DNA from: Eucalyptus grandis
Lineage: Eukaryota > Streptophyta > Magnoliopsida > Myrtales > Myrtaceae
Reading direction: 5' to 3'
Length of the DNA: 64,000 nt
Assembly: GCF_016545825.1 (NCBI RefSeq)
Contig: NC_052621.1
Location: 24,702,940 to 24,766,939, forward strand
The position numbers and the translations under genes are program-made. The notes beneath the pieces were generated by a model, which was not told the origin of the DNA, did no database searches, and saw only the letters and a list, made by a program, of their open reading frames with translations. The stretch's first letter is position 1; each line of letters begins with the position of its first letter. Positions 25,179 through 37,792 of the stretch are shown here, in pieces.

Positions 25179-25851
25179 GGGCCCGTTTGGTTCAGCTTTT
25201 GGGGTTTGCAAATAAATATCTTTGGGTGAAATGGGATTTTCCGAAATACAAATAATATTTGGTAAAATTTGCATTGAGAAACGACTTTGACCAAAATATT
25301 GTTTGGTAAAATTTGCATTTGTAAATGACTTTTATTAAATTAAAAATGCAAAAACATATTTGTATTTTTTTTTTAAAGTTCGGGCACCGGACCGCCGGAT
25401 TTGTGGCCAGATCGCCAGATCTAGCGGTCGGATGGCCAAATCTGGCCCCGGACGGTCTCTGAGGTCAGGCGACCCCAGGCGACGGCCGCTTGAGGTCGTG
25501 CGACCTTAGGCAGCCACCTGGGTCGCACGATTTAGGCCATCAGTCGCTTGGGTTGTGCGACCCAGGCGTCGCCTGAGGTCCGACGACGGTCGCTAGGGTT
25601 GAGCGACAACCCCTTAGCTAACGGTCATCAGCTTTCGATCGACTTCTCCACCGAAGAAGATGAATAGTATGCGGAACTTGCATTTCTCAAAGGACCTCTA
25701 GACCAGCTTTGGACTAAGGGCCTTTAGAGTCCTTTCGAGATGCAATTACATATTGCCAAAGTCACCCAAAAAATCAAACCAAACGCGTTTGTATTTGGCT
25801 AAGGGACTTTAGAGTCCCAAAGCCCATTCCCAAAGCCGAACCAAACGGGCC
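25179..25851. mobile_element. PIF/Harbinger-like TIR element with GC-rich core
   Basis: The left end GGGCCCGTTTGGTTCAGC and the reverse complement of the right end (GGCCCGTTTGGTTCGGC) match closely. TAA lies directly outside both ends (25176-25178, 25852-25854), the three-base target duplication typical of PIF/Harbinger and Tourist elements. The arms are AT-rich; the core (about 25375-25660) is strongly GC-rich with repeated GGCGAC/GTCGC words. No transposase is seen, so it is non-autonomous. Confidence 0.75.
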
Positions 25852-25854
25852 TAA

Positions 25855-26969
25855 GTACATTTGACCAAATGCAAAGTAATTAAACATAAATTTTAAATTC
25901 TACATTGCCCTGGCAGACCAATAGACATTTTGGAAGATCGACAAACAATAAAGGAAATCATCCAAAATTGCCTCTAGTTTCTAGGTAGTCAATTAATAGT
26001 CTCGGAATCGACAATGGACATGTAAATTGACATTTAACTAGTCGATTGGCAACTATGAAATCAACAATTCTTTTGTAGCATTTGACATCTTCAATCTAAG
26101 TCCCATTGAATCAAGTTGTGTCAGAAATTGGTCTCTTCATGTCGGAAAAAGGTTTAAGCCAGATCAATTGATGAGTTTCGAGTTGAACTTGAGAGTTGAT
26201 TGATAGAGCCCAATGCTCATGCATCATTCACCATTGTTTTATTTGGGGTGAGCGGAATAAGAAATACTAAAATTGGTACTGAAATGCAAGTAAGTCTGAA
26301 AGTTTTCAAATATTACTATCAATTCTCCAAGCTTATAAATGTTGTGCTAAAATTTTCAAATATTACTATCTTTATGAACCAATTAAGTTCTGTGGCAGAG
26401 TACAACATAAGTGCCAAAACTTGACACGAGAAAATACTTAAGTACTAAAAATTATGAAAGATACACATAAATGCCACTTTTTTTGAAAAATTGGACATTT
26501 GAGTGCCAACTCCAGCAACTCTAGTTAGAAACCTACTTTGCAATTTTTTAATAGTATAACTCGCCTATGTAGCTCATTGGAGAGTTGCAAAACAACGTTG
26601 TTTTGCATTTTATTTGAATTTTATATAAATATTAATTAAATTAAATTTAAAACTAAATTTATTTATTTTAAGAAGAAAAAAAAAGGGGAAGATGGGTTTG
26701 TAGAATGGCGAGGGCTCAACCCTAGCCAATGCCTCCCCACCATTGTTGGGGAGGGCTGGCAACAGTAGAGAGAGGGTTTGCCAGGGTCATTAGGGCCTTG
26801 GCAAAGGGCCAACGACCCTGACCGATCAGCAATGAGGGCTTATAAGCCCTCACTTTGATCTAGGGCGAGGGTCACTGCCTTCCCCTAGCTTCGGCAAGGA
26901 TCCTTGACCCTTCCCCAACTGGAGACCCTTGGACCGATTGAGCAAGGGCTGGCGGCCCTCGTCTTAGAT
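25855..26969. other. Spacer with GC-rich block
   Basis: 25855-26680 is AT-rich with no gene. 26690-26965 is a GC-rich block with repeated GAGGGC and CCTTGACCC-like words, of the same general character as the cores of the TIR elements in this window but without clear termini. It directly abuts the prenyltransferase relic. Confidence 0.5.
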
Positions 26970-28068
26970 ATGAGGGAAAGCCAAATTTGTAGAAACCTTG
27001 TTATCTTGTTGATAGAGGTAGAGATAATACAGTGCGCAGGATTCGGTTCTTAATCATAAAGAGATTATCTTTATATTCATAGCCTTGATGGGGGAGATTG
27101 ATCTGATTGATCTAGTGCTTAGGATCCGCATCGTCATGTTTATATAGTTAGTTTCATATGTCACCAGCCACTATGCCCGAGCACTTGATGTATCGTAGAC
27201 GCGGATGCATGTCGTTGTAAGGCTGCATAACTCGTCCTAGGTTCCTTATAGGGGCTTCGCCTCGTTATATTTCTAAAGTTATTAGGACCAGACCAATGCC
27301 GCCAACATCAGGGAATTTATGGACTTCATGGGCTTGTGAGTTGCAACTTGTACGCATTGAATGCACAGTTGTAACAAGCTCGTACATGTCATGGCCTGCA
27401 TACTATGCAGTTTTTTAAAGGAAGTATTGCTTCTGATTCGTCAAGAATGTATGAATTCTTGGTTTGTTGTGCTTCACTTGTTGGCCTTCTTCCTGTAACG
27501 TGTGATACAATTCGACTTATAATCACAAGAAAATCGAGAATAAAAGTGAAAAAGAGAATTCATGACATAATGTTTTATCTTAATTCATATTACATCTAGT
27601 AAAAGATTAAACCATAATTAGCATATCGCATCTCTCTATTACATTCTCAATTATAAGAAAAAGAGATTATATATATCAGGTAACTATTCATGAGCTAAAA
27701 TCCAAACTATTAATAAAATATGGGTTTAAACTATACAAGACATTTGGTGGCTTAAAAGCACTGTCCCTGACCCCGCTAAGGCAGGCCTGAACCCCCACTC
27801 ACTCATCACGAAGCAAGACTCTCGTGCCATCCTAGATGAAAAGTATAAATTACATCCCAACAACGCGGAGGACAAAATCCCAGAATCACTGCACCGTGTC
27901 TGCAGCAAGCCATTTGTTTTCCTTGCAACTTTGACCTCCCCAACTCCGTCAGGTATTCGGAAAAAATTAAAGAACTCAGTCAGGTGATCATCATTGGACG
28001 ATAGGAGTTAGGTGATAATCAACTTCCATTCATAAATACAAAAATAATAAGGAGAAGAAGAAGAAGAA

Positions 28069-28102
<34 letters not shown>

Positions 28103-29195
28103 TAGGGAATCGTTGACTTTATTTCTGTGTGATGAGCGCGAATGAAGAAAGGGGACAATGCTACCGAGCAGAGTACCTGCTCCAGATAAGTCCAATTGCC
28201 AGACTTACTGTCTCATTCCTTATCCTGATGCTTTACTATTATAGTAGTACGAAACAAGATTCCATTTTTCCCCCTAATTCTAAGTTAGATTAACATATAA
28301 TTCATGCTACATAGAGCTTGATTGTGATCATCGTAATCGCGACATTGAGTCAGCATGTTTTCAGCCCCATCTCCAGCAAAAAGGGTTGACATTTCAAACA
28401 AAATGTGCCCAGGACCAGCCAAACCACGCAAACCAGTTCACGATCTTTGGCATTAATGATGTGTACAAAAGGTGTTATTGCATGTGAAGCCACTTTCATC
28501 CACCAACTCCATTTATTCCAGTCTTCAAGCTGGCGAACTGGGGCATCATGCATCTTCCTGTTTGCTTCATTGAAATGGGATATATATATATAGCGACTCA
28601 TAGAGGGTGAGATCACGAGTCAATGGGAACTACCTTAAAATAGCACATAAAAGAGGGAAATTCTTGCTCAGATTTGCAGCCGTGGATCAAATGTAGAATT
28701 GATGAATTAATGTAATCAACAGTTGCGATTGATTTGATCAATGTAACTTGGGGTGCAAATAGCTTTTTTTTTCTTGAAGAGGGCCATAAGACTTTTACCA
28801 AATGGAAAAGGAAAATTACTATTTGCCCTCAAGTTTATAGGATGGTTGAAACTTGCCTCCCAATATCTCAATTTTGACTTAAAGCTCCTTGACATTTTCA
28901 ACTCAATCACAACGTGCTCTCATTATTGACTCCGACCACATTACCCCTTTAAAATCAATCACGTGATGTCACGTGACCTATCATAGCAAGAACTTGAGGG
29001 TAAAATCGTCCTTCCAAAATGAGAATTACAAAGTTACCAATTATCTCTTGATGTTTTGAAAATTTGTCAATGTGCCTAATAATCTTTTGAAAGTCATTAT
29101 AATCATATGCTTATGGTAATTTTAAAATCAAAAGAAATTAATTATAACTAAGAAATTGCAAGCAAACTTACAAAAAGGAATTGAACTAAATGATC
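26970..29195 (+). pseudogene. cis-Prenyltransferase 3'-end relic plus downstream flank (segmental copy)
   Basis: 26970-27045 aligns with the last ~25 codons of the cis-prenyltransferase (parent 18855-18931; shared landmarks GGGAAAGC, AACCTTG, AGAGGTAGAGA), followed by the same 3' region: GCCTTGATGGGG, CATGCCATTGC-like, CACAGTTGTAACA, GTCATGGCCT and CTTCTG.TTCGTCAAGAATG near 27440 (parent 19310). After a non-homologous stretch (about 27480-28600) similarity resumes: 28610-29195 matches parent 19650-20210, including TCACGTGA and GCAAAATCGTCCTTCC-type words. No upstream coding exons are found. Together with the ABCG31 fragments this is a decayed duplicate of the 5' part of the window. Confidence 0.85.
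28053..28102. repeat. GAA/GAT trinucleotide microsatellite
   Basis: A (GAA)n run passes directly into about eleven GAT units, ending at TGTAGGG. Likely polymorphic; it lies in the part of the segmental copy that has no counterpart in the parent locus. Confidence 0.95.
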
Positions 29196-29738
29196 CAAAC
29201 ATATATGCCACGGTTCCTTACCCTAATGATGTACAATTGTCCAACTTGTTTTTAGAGGGGGGTGTTGGAAGGAAAAAAGTGTTTGGTCAAATGTAATTAA
29301 AAAGTGCATTAGAAAGCAATATTTTGTTTAAAAGTTATCCAAGAAAAACTACATTTGTAGAGAAGTTTGTCTATATTTTTCAAATAAATAAAAAATTGAA
29401 ACTCAATAACTAATAATATGACGTGTCAGATTTGTCTCGCTGATGGTAAGAACAAAACCTTGTTGTCAAAATATAAATTTGGAATTTTGTAAGCTCAATG
29501 AAGGCAAAGTTAGAAGAAAAAAATATATTAGCATTCTAAAAATAGTTTAAGCTAAAACTTGAGTAAAACTTGTATTGGATTAAGGACTTTTGAAGAATTT
29601 TCGAAAGTGCGCTCATCTTTCAAATTCTTTCTAAAAGGATTTTGGCCAACCATTTTGCCATTTGCCCAAAGGCTCTTTGGGAAAATGATTCCCAAATGCA
29701 GCTGAAGTGACCTCGACCTTTGAGAACTCCGTTGCTTC

Positions 29739-29789
29739 AGGTCTCAAATTGATTTTTTTTTTTTTTGAGCAAAAGGTCTCAAATTGATT
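29739..29789. mobile_element. Tail-only retroposition footprint
   Basis: The 16-mer AGGTCTCAAATTGATT occurs at 29739-29754 and again at 29774-29789, flanking only a poly-T run and GAGCAAA. This is what a target-primed reverse transcription event leaves when just the 3' tail of a SINE or LINE copy is inserted (minus orientation). A second example is at 14198-14240. Confidence 0.6.
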
Positions 29790-29960
29790 GACGTGGTCCT
29801 TTTTCCTTTCTTGGGTTGTGGCTCCCTCAGTACGACTCGCCCTGTCTGTTTTTCTCTCTCTAGAGCAACAACAGACCAAACAAGAGCATGTGAATGATTG
29901 ACGGTCGATCCCATCGCCGTCAAGTATTGTCAGTCGGTATCGGCCGTCACCACCCACTCC

Positions 29961-29992
<32 letters not shown>

Positions 29993-31079
29993 GTCGAGTC
30001 CTTGGATGACGGTGCTTTCAAATTGATTTACCAAAAACCTCATTGCCATTTCGTTCAATCTATTCCGGTACCGAAATATAATATGCATGGAATCGTCCTC
30101 ACTGTCTCATCTATTCCTTAGATGATGTTTTTATATTATTTCGCAAATAATCTTAGGGAAAAATATGACATTTTCATAAATTATTTTTGAGAAATTCATT
30201 TTCCAAATAAATAACAATATTTTTTTTATATCTGGCTGAAATTTGAAAATGAACTATAAAATATTTTTCGCTATTTGGTTAGAAAAATATTTTCCCGCAA
30301 GCACTCATTTTCAATAATTTTTTTATTATTTTATTTTTATAAAATATATTTTTAGGTTTAATTTTTTTCATTTTCTTTCTTGGCCTTCATCGATCACTGG
30401 CTACGACAACGGGTAGCAACTAGCCTTTGGCAAGTTCCACTCTTGCCATGGGCCAACAAGGCTCAAGTTCGCCATATTCCAGCAAGGTTAAGCCTCGTTG
30501 GCCTTGGCGACCTTGAGCGATGCTCGAGCCCCACTGAGCTTGCCAACCTTGGGTAGCTCAACTTTGCCAAATCACCTCACCACAAGCCAGCAAGGCTTGA
30601 CCTTGGCAAAATCTAGCAAGCTCAAGGCCTATGGTGAGGTCAGAGCTCATCAATGGGCAGTCATTGACCACTGCCATGGCTGGCAATCGACCTTGGAAGA
30701 AGAATAAAGAAAGAAAGAAAAAAAAATTAAAAACTTAATATGTTTAAAAGAAAAAAACATAAAAAAAAATGAAAATGTGTTTAATTAAAGAAAGTGAGGT
30801 GGAAAAAGCTATAGAAAATGTTTTCATAGTTTTGAAGTAAAAAAACATTTTCCCTACTTTTGAAGGTGTTTTTTCCAAAGGTGGAAGCCGTTTTCATTGA
30901 TTAGTTCATTTTCCGTGAACAAATACCAAAAAATCCGAAAAACATTGTCCTAAAAGTTATTTTTCCATGAAACGAATAGAGCATTAATGTCATTTTCGAA
31001 GTGCAATAGAGATATCTATACAAGGGGTAAGAGAAGCTTCAAGTATTATAAATTAAGGATCTATTTGAGGGGAACCTAT

Positions 31080-31438
31080 TAAAAAAAAAGAGTCATAAAC
31101 TTATTGAAATTATGTCAATCTAGTTATAAACATTTTACAATTATATCAATTCAGTCCATTCGACCAATTTTAATCAGCTAGCATTAGTCGTTAGGCCAAT
31201 ATTGACGTGAAAATTTCTTAATAATATATTTTTTCAATTTTTTTTTATTTTTGAAGAAAAAAAAAAAAAATTAATAAATTTTGGAAAATAAAATATTATT
31301 AAAAAAATCACATTAGTGTTGGTCATATGATTAGCATCAATTGGCCAAAATTAGTTAGATGAACTGAATTAACACAATTGCAAAAGGCTTGGAATTAAAT
31401 CGATATAATTGTAATAGGTTTATGACTTTTTTGGTAAT
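31080..31438. repeat. Fold-back palindromic element
   Basis: The left arm starts AGTCATAAAC.TATTG and continues TATCAATTCAGTCCAT; the reverse complement of the right arm starts AGTCATAAACCTATTAC and continues TTAATTCAGTTCAT. Each arm is about 130-150 bp and the loop is very AT-rich. A half copy of the same family is at about 48040-48150. No transposase or clean target duplication is visible. Confidence 0.7.
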
Positions 31439-34400
31439 TCTTCCCTATATAAAGATGATTCACATAATGTTTGCTCGCTAAAAATACATAGTCCATATAT
31501 TTTCTTCCCTTAATTATAATTAACATTTTTCATTTTTGTGAAGATTACAATAAAATTAGAGAGATTAGGGGTCATATTGCAGAAATATCAAAGTATCAAA
31601 GTGCAATTTGTCATTGTGTAGGAAATCTAAAGGGCATAATGTAATTCTTCTAAAATTGCTGGTTGCTTTGCCCTTCTCAAGCGAGCACCACCTGGTTGCA
31701 CGAGAGCACGTGACTAACTTTTCGATGAGATTTGGGCTAGAAATAAGAGGTGTGCATTGGTCTTGGTCGCACCAAGAATCTGATCGGTCAATTTTGGGAA
31801 GTTTTCACGGGAATCAATCCAGATCTCGATTTATGGTGGGGGAACGAGGTCCACCGGAGTAAATCAATTGAATGCACATAAATTATTTGCTAGAGTAATC
31901 TCTTCTTTTACTAGTAACTTTCTTGTAATAAGTAATTTCATCCTATACTAGAATAACTTTCAATATATTTAGAAACTTTTTGAGAAAAAAATGATTCTAA
32001 GGTGGATAGAGTTAGTTAGGAACTAAATTTGTCAAATTGTTGGTGGATCGGATAAAAAATAGTTTGACTCAAATTAACCTATTTTACTCGTTTCGACTCA
32101 TTTCAATTTAATATAAATATAGTGGCCTATACTCAACTTGACCTAATGCGACCCAACCCACATTACTAAAATACTTTCATATTTAATTCAATCTTTAAAA
32201 ACTTTTTTTCTTATGATTTTTTTAAAATTATATTGCTTAAACACTTCAATACAATACAAATTAAGTGGAAATTTTTTATAATTTTAAAAAATATACTAAA
32301 AAATCGAATTTATTATGATTTTTATTTTACTTTCTTTCTTTTTTTTTTTAAATTTATTCCAAGACCAATGAAGGTTGTTGGCCGACTCTTGCCAGTCACA
32401 AGTGAGGGCCATGAAGGTCTCACTAGTTGTAGGCGAGGGCCATGATGCCCTCACCGATAGTGAGCAAGGGTTGTAGCCCTAGTCAAGTGGCCATTTGGGT
32501 GAGGGTCGATTGGTGCTTGCCTATGACGAGCGATTGTTGCAGATTTTGTAGAATAAAAAGAAAAGAAAGAAAAAAAAAGAAAAAAATCATAAAATAATTA
32601 AAAATGATATGATTCACTTAAACTTGTTAGGTAATCCATATTATGACCAATGTAAAACTCATTTAAGACCCAAATAATTCATTTATGACCACTCACTTTA
32701 GGTTGTTTTTCAAATTTAAAGCAACCCATTTATAACTCGCATCATTATAAATGAGTTAAAATTAACATATTAATGATCCAATTAGATTTGTTTTTTAAAA
32801 TTAAGGAAACTCATCATGACACACATGATTGAATATGAGTTAGAATGTGAGTTCCAAATCTATCTTGTCACATCTATCGGGTCCTGGTCTATCGGTTCCC
32901 GCTTCCTGATTCACGATGGGTACCGATCACCTTACCAGGGTCCACGCCAGGGGCGCACCGAAAATATCATTAGGACTAAAAATTAAGATATCGAGGGCGT
33001 TGCATTGCAACGACCCTAAAAATCCGAGGGGTGGATTAGTAATTTTGTCGAAGAAAAGAAGATAAAGAAAAAAATAAACGACGGTACGATGATGATGGCG
33101 ATTCCTTTGTTCTCGTTCTCGCGGATATTCTCGAAAGGACGCGGGGCCCGACACGCGTTCCGCGAGACGGCTCGAGGCCATCGCGACATGCAAAAAAAGA
33201 TCTCCCAAGGGGACCTGCGACTGGTCCATCGCCAAGGATCAGAACGATGGACACATAATAATAATGACAATCCCTATTTCTTTCTTCTTCTTTTTTTAAC
33301 AAGCTGGTGCGGCGGGGCCCGCCCGTGCTCCCTCGATGGGTATAAGCCTTATCCAAATCCCAAAGCAAGTCCACACCTTCAGCTCATCATATAAAAATGA
33401 TTAATCCAAGCATCGATTAAGGTATGGACAATTCGACTTAAATACGTCCCTAATTAGGAAATGTTTTATTCGGGGTGACCTGGCACTAATAAACACTTAA
33501 GACTCATGTTAGTATCATTCAAGTCTATCATAAGAAAGAGACTTCCGGTAATTTTCGATTATTTGATGATAAGGCTGATCAATGCTAAAAAGGGAAAAGG
33601 AAAATCTAGCTCTTCCAAAATAGAATTCATAAAATTACCCAATAGATTACTGAATTTTTATTATTTTAAGTATAATTTGTCGTTTGTTTTACAAATTATT
33701 TTTTTAGATTTTATTTATTTCTTGAAAATTGGATGATTTACATATTTTTTTAATGAAAATGACAGCTTGCATCATTTACAAAAATTAATGAAAACAAAAA
33801 ATGCTTTTATCATTTACAAGAATATTTACACATAAGCTGTTATCAGTAATACAAACATCTGTCATTCATTGATTATTTTGAGTAATATAATTTTTAGGAA
33901 AATATTTTTCCAATAAATGAAGTTTTAAATTGAAGTTTACATTTTGCAATTCGGTATGGGGAGTAAGAGATTCATGACCCCTGATCAGTGGAAAAAAAAA
34001 AGAAAAAAAAATAAAGGAGAATGACAAGGCCGCCAGTTTACAAAACCGGATGCTGCGCCAGCTGGTTTTTAAGCCCTCGCCCCCGCACAGAGCCGTCACC
34101 ACTCACCACGCGTCGGGTCAAATCCGACGGATCGTGAGCTCGACACGCCGGCCCCACGATCCGCGTGGCGAGATCTCATTCAAAGATGAAAGCCAAGGCC
34201 TAGGAGGAGGCGGCGGCAGACGATCTCAGCTCGGACAGGTTCAAAGAGGGGATATTTTTTTTTTCTTCTTTTTTAATCTCGGGAGCTTGTTGATGACGTT
34301 TTCCCTATACTAATTAAACAAACAAAAAGCGATTTTTTTTATTTCGATACATATTTCTTTTTTAAAATTCCCTGGAAATTGCATTCTATTAAAAAACTTC

Positions 34401-34996
34401 CTCACACAAGCATTCACGAAATGGAAAATCCCCGCACCCTCATTTACTTGCCAATTTTTTTTGGGCGCATGATTAAATCCTATTTATGCCATGACTTTTT
34501 TTGGGGGGGTTGCTCCCGATGTTACGAAATAGAATGATTAATATAATCCGTGACGGAATGGCTTATCCTGACGCTAGGCAGAATCGTAATTTCCGGGAAA
34601 AGTCTGGATGCATCCTCTGTTTTTGCATAAATTGAAGTAGAGAATTCGGGAGCGGAAAGTCGGAAAGAAAGCGGGCGGGTCTTGGGCTTTTCGCTGGTTC
34701 CTCGTTCTCGAGTCTCAGTGGCGAAAGAGCTTAGGCGGTTTTGAGTGTTTACCGGGAAAAGCGAGCTCGTGTATTCTCGGGAAGAGAAGACCCCCCCACT
34801 TTTTTATTTTCTCGTCTTCCGGTTATTTTCCGGGAAAGCGCAGGGAAAATAAAAGGGAAAGGAGAAAGGAAAAGGGAAGGGAAAGAGCTTGCTAGCGGTC
34901 GGTGGATTGGAGGGGATTGGAGGCGCGTCGGATGAAAAGCATCGTCTTCCGAGAGGAGGAAGAAGGAGGAGGAGGAGAAGAAGGAAGCCGAGAGCC

Positions 34997-37167
34997 ATGA
35001 GTAACAAGTCGCCGTTCAGGGATTCTCTCAAGACCCTCGAAGCTGATATTCAGCACGCCAACACTCTGTAATTCTCTCTCCCTCTCTGTTTTCTAGTTTC
35101 GTTTCGTTTCGTTTGGATTGCCGAGAATGGAATGTGTGGAATCAGTGGTCGTCGGAGTTCGGCTGTTTTGTTTTGGTGCTCTGCGTTAGTGCTCCTGTGT
35201 CTGTCGCTGCGTTTCTTGAATTGGGCTTAGCTCTGTCGGACGGTGAACCAAACGAGGGCGAATGGGTTGTTGTGCATTCTCCAGGCGGTGGTCCCGTCCG
35301 CCCTCGTTTGGATTGGGTTGAATTTTCGATCTTTTCCTCGTATACGTTCAACGAAACCATCGTTAGAGCTTCTGAGGTTCTTCTACGTTCCGGCCATGTC
35401 CGATCACACCGTCTTGCGTTTTACCTATCGCCTGACACTAGGGAGGAAGGAGCTGAAATCGGCTAGCAGTAGGGTGTGTATGCTGTATCGTGGGCTCTTG
35501 GGTAAACCTTTCCTTGTTGAAATTTCTGAAGAATTCTGAAACAATTTGCCTTTGGAAGTTTATCTCCCATCAAGCTAACGGGTCGAGGGTTACTAGGCGA
35601 GGAGCTTCTCTATTTGCAATGGGATTGGCGTTAGCATTTGGATCCGGGTTGGCGTCAGCATTTGGATCCGGGTTACCGTCAGATAGTATAAGCATTTCTG
35701 CATTTTGCTTTGGTACTGCTGATTGGACTGGCCCTCATTCTACTTGTGAGCCTGTCTTCACTTTGCTTGGTACTTGAAACCTCAGAGTACATCCATTTCT
35801 AGGACATCCATTTCTAGGACCAGGGTCTGCTTGTGTTTTTGTCGCATGGTTAGTTTTCTCGTCGATTACCGTTTAAAAAAAGAAAAAGAAAAAAGCTTTT
35901 GGTGATGGGGTGGCAGAGTTTTTTGCATGTTTTTTTCGTGGTGCGTTTGTTGATGGTTTCATTTCGTTACGTGTGTGTTGACTCTTTTCCATTTTCTCAG
36001 GGCCTTGGACTATCCGAGGGAAAACGGAGCGTACCTTCAGATGAGATTATCTTACAGTCCAGTTGCCCACCTATTTCTTTTTCTTGTCCAATGGACGGAC
36101 TGTCACCTGGCCGGTGCCCTTGGGCTGCTTAGAATTCTTATATACATGGTACGTGTCTTTCCATCTTCGGTTGGGTTGGTTCTTTCTTGTTCTTGTGTAG
36201 AATTGTTTCTGCACCAGTTTTGCGTTATCTTCTTGGATGGATTAAGTTACCAACGTTACTTATTCTGAGTCTGTGGATTGATGCAGAACCATGCAGATGG
36301 CAAGACCACTATGTCTGTTTATGAGAGGAAAGCGAGCATTCGAGACTTTTATGGTGCGCCATGTACTTAGATTTGGGATTATTCTTTATGCCGCTTATGC
36401 ACTCAGAATTGATCTCCCTTTCTGGATAAAAAAATATTCATATGTTGTGTATTTTTGCTTTTGACAAGCAGCAATCATATTCCCTTCTCTGTTGCAACTT
36501 CAAAGAGGCATCACAGATTTGGAAGAGAGGAAGCAGAGACAAGTTTGTTCTGAACGGTATAGGAGAAAGGAAGAGTCGCATTGGGGGAAGTTCTCTGAAC
36601 TGGACTTGGAAAGAGAAGAGGAGTGTGGGATTTGCTTGGAGGCGACCAGCAGGGTTATCTTGCCTAACTGCTGTCATTCTCTCTGTTTAAGGTGCTATCA
36701 GACCTGGTAATGTTCTGCTTCCTGGAACATCTACATGCGACTCATTCTTGAGCTAGAGATACTAGTTGATTTACTCATAATTCTTGCACGGCATTGTTGC
36801 TATCTTAAAGTACATCTGTGTTAAGACGGTTTCTTATGGTTTGGGGGATGGTTTTAGTTGTCTGGTTTAGCTTTCATCTTCGCCAATTACTTCATACCTT
36901 CACTGTTCTGCATTTGCCCAGAGACTGATGATGTGCTTGTGGGTTTTTTTGGTCAGGCACGCACGATCTCAGTCATGTCCATTCTGTAGGGATAGCCTCA
37001 AAAGAACCAAATCTGAAGACCTCTGGATTTACACAGAAAGGTGTGAAATTGTCGAGTTGCCCACCATTCTGAAGGAGGATGCCAAGAGGCTGTTCATGTA
37101 CATTGATAAGTTGCCTCTCGTCGTTCCGGACACTGTTTTTGTTCCCCACGATACTCATTGTAGGTGA
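34997..37167 (+). CDS. AIRP2: RING-type E3 ubiquitin ligase, AIRP2-like
   Basis: Exons 34997-35067, 36001-36148, 36287-36353, 36472-36706 and 36957-37167; GT-AG junctions, consistent phases, 243 residues, almost the same as Arabidopsis AIRP2. The amino half holds the family's DSLKTLEADIQHANTL helix and QMRLSYSPVAHLFLFL. The RING is carboxyl-terminal: CGIC (147), LPNCCHSLCLRC, then CPFC (181). The family is known for cytosolic E3 ligases; AIRP2 promotes abscisic-acid and drought responses in Arabidopsis (established for that gene, inferred here). The first intron is about 930 bp. The ATG lies after a purine-rich leader. The stop codon sits within AGGTGAGT, which also resembles a splice donor. 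It is intact and convergent with AMT1. Confidence 0.95.
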
Positions 37168-37792
37168 GTCGATTGTCTACTGTACAGGCTTTTGATGTAC
37201 AGAGCTTAGCCGATATTTAAGAAAATCTTTCGAAGTGCTGGAGTTAGATCTGTTCTCACTTCAATGGGTGTTTGACTCTTGCAATCCCTGGAGTTTTCTG
37301 AAGCATTTGCATCCTGTTCTGCCTCTCAGGTTACTTAATTTATACTAGTTTGGCTTCTTTCCCCTCGAATCTAGCGTGTCGATACTAGGAATCATGGTAT
37401 TCTTGACGTTCATTACAGTGATGTTCCTTTTATCACCATTCTAATGGTGGACACCTGACGGATACGCCTCTTGGCATGAATCTGTTGTTTAGAAAAGAAA
37501 ACTGGTACGATGTCGGCTTCCTTAAGATAGCGCTTGATTGCTGAGGTGGAAAGAAAGGGATCATTCCTAAGCAAATGGTATCTTGGAAAGAAGGTGATGA
37601 CACAAGGTCCAAGGATTTTACAATTCTGAGACGCCAAACGTGTCCTTTTCCTCCTCTTTGTTTATGACAAACAATTTGGCATAAAAATGACAATACAGCC
37701 AATTGAATGAGGTTGGAAATGCCCAAGTTGACATATCTAAGTAGCAAATTACAAAACATTTGCTACACATGGGTCTCGACGCGATGATCTGG
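37168..37792. other. Convergent 3' intergenic region of AIRP2 and AMT1
   Basis: About 625 bp between the AIRP2 stop and the AMT1 stop on the opposite strand. It should hold both 3' untranslated regions. No other feature is seen. Confidence 0.8.

Larger units (their letters stand above)
29196..34996. other. Long repeat-rich spacer, no gene seen
   Basis: AT-rich, with several repeats. 30395-30705 and 32355-32535 are GC-rich blocks with AAGGCTC, CCTTGGC and GAGGGCCATGA-type words inside AT-rich arms. 31080-31438 is a fold-back palindrome listed separately. 32960-33360 and 34030-34250 are unrecognised GC-rich patches without a convincing coding frame. 34640-34996 is probably the AIRP2 promoter and purine-rich leader. 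Confidence 0.55.

Noticed and set aside
28053..28102. Regular repeat that could be taken as a CRISPR-like array
   Set aside because: It is a simple trinucleotide microsatellite without spacers, in a plant nuclear genome.
32960..34260. GC-rich patches at 33.0-33.4 and 34.0-34.25 kb as exons
   Set aside because: Frames are short, open on both strands, of no recognised family, and lack consistent splice sites.
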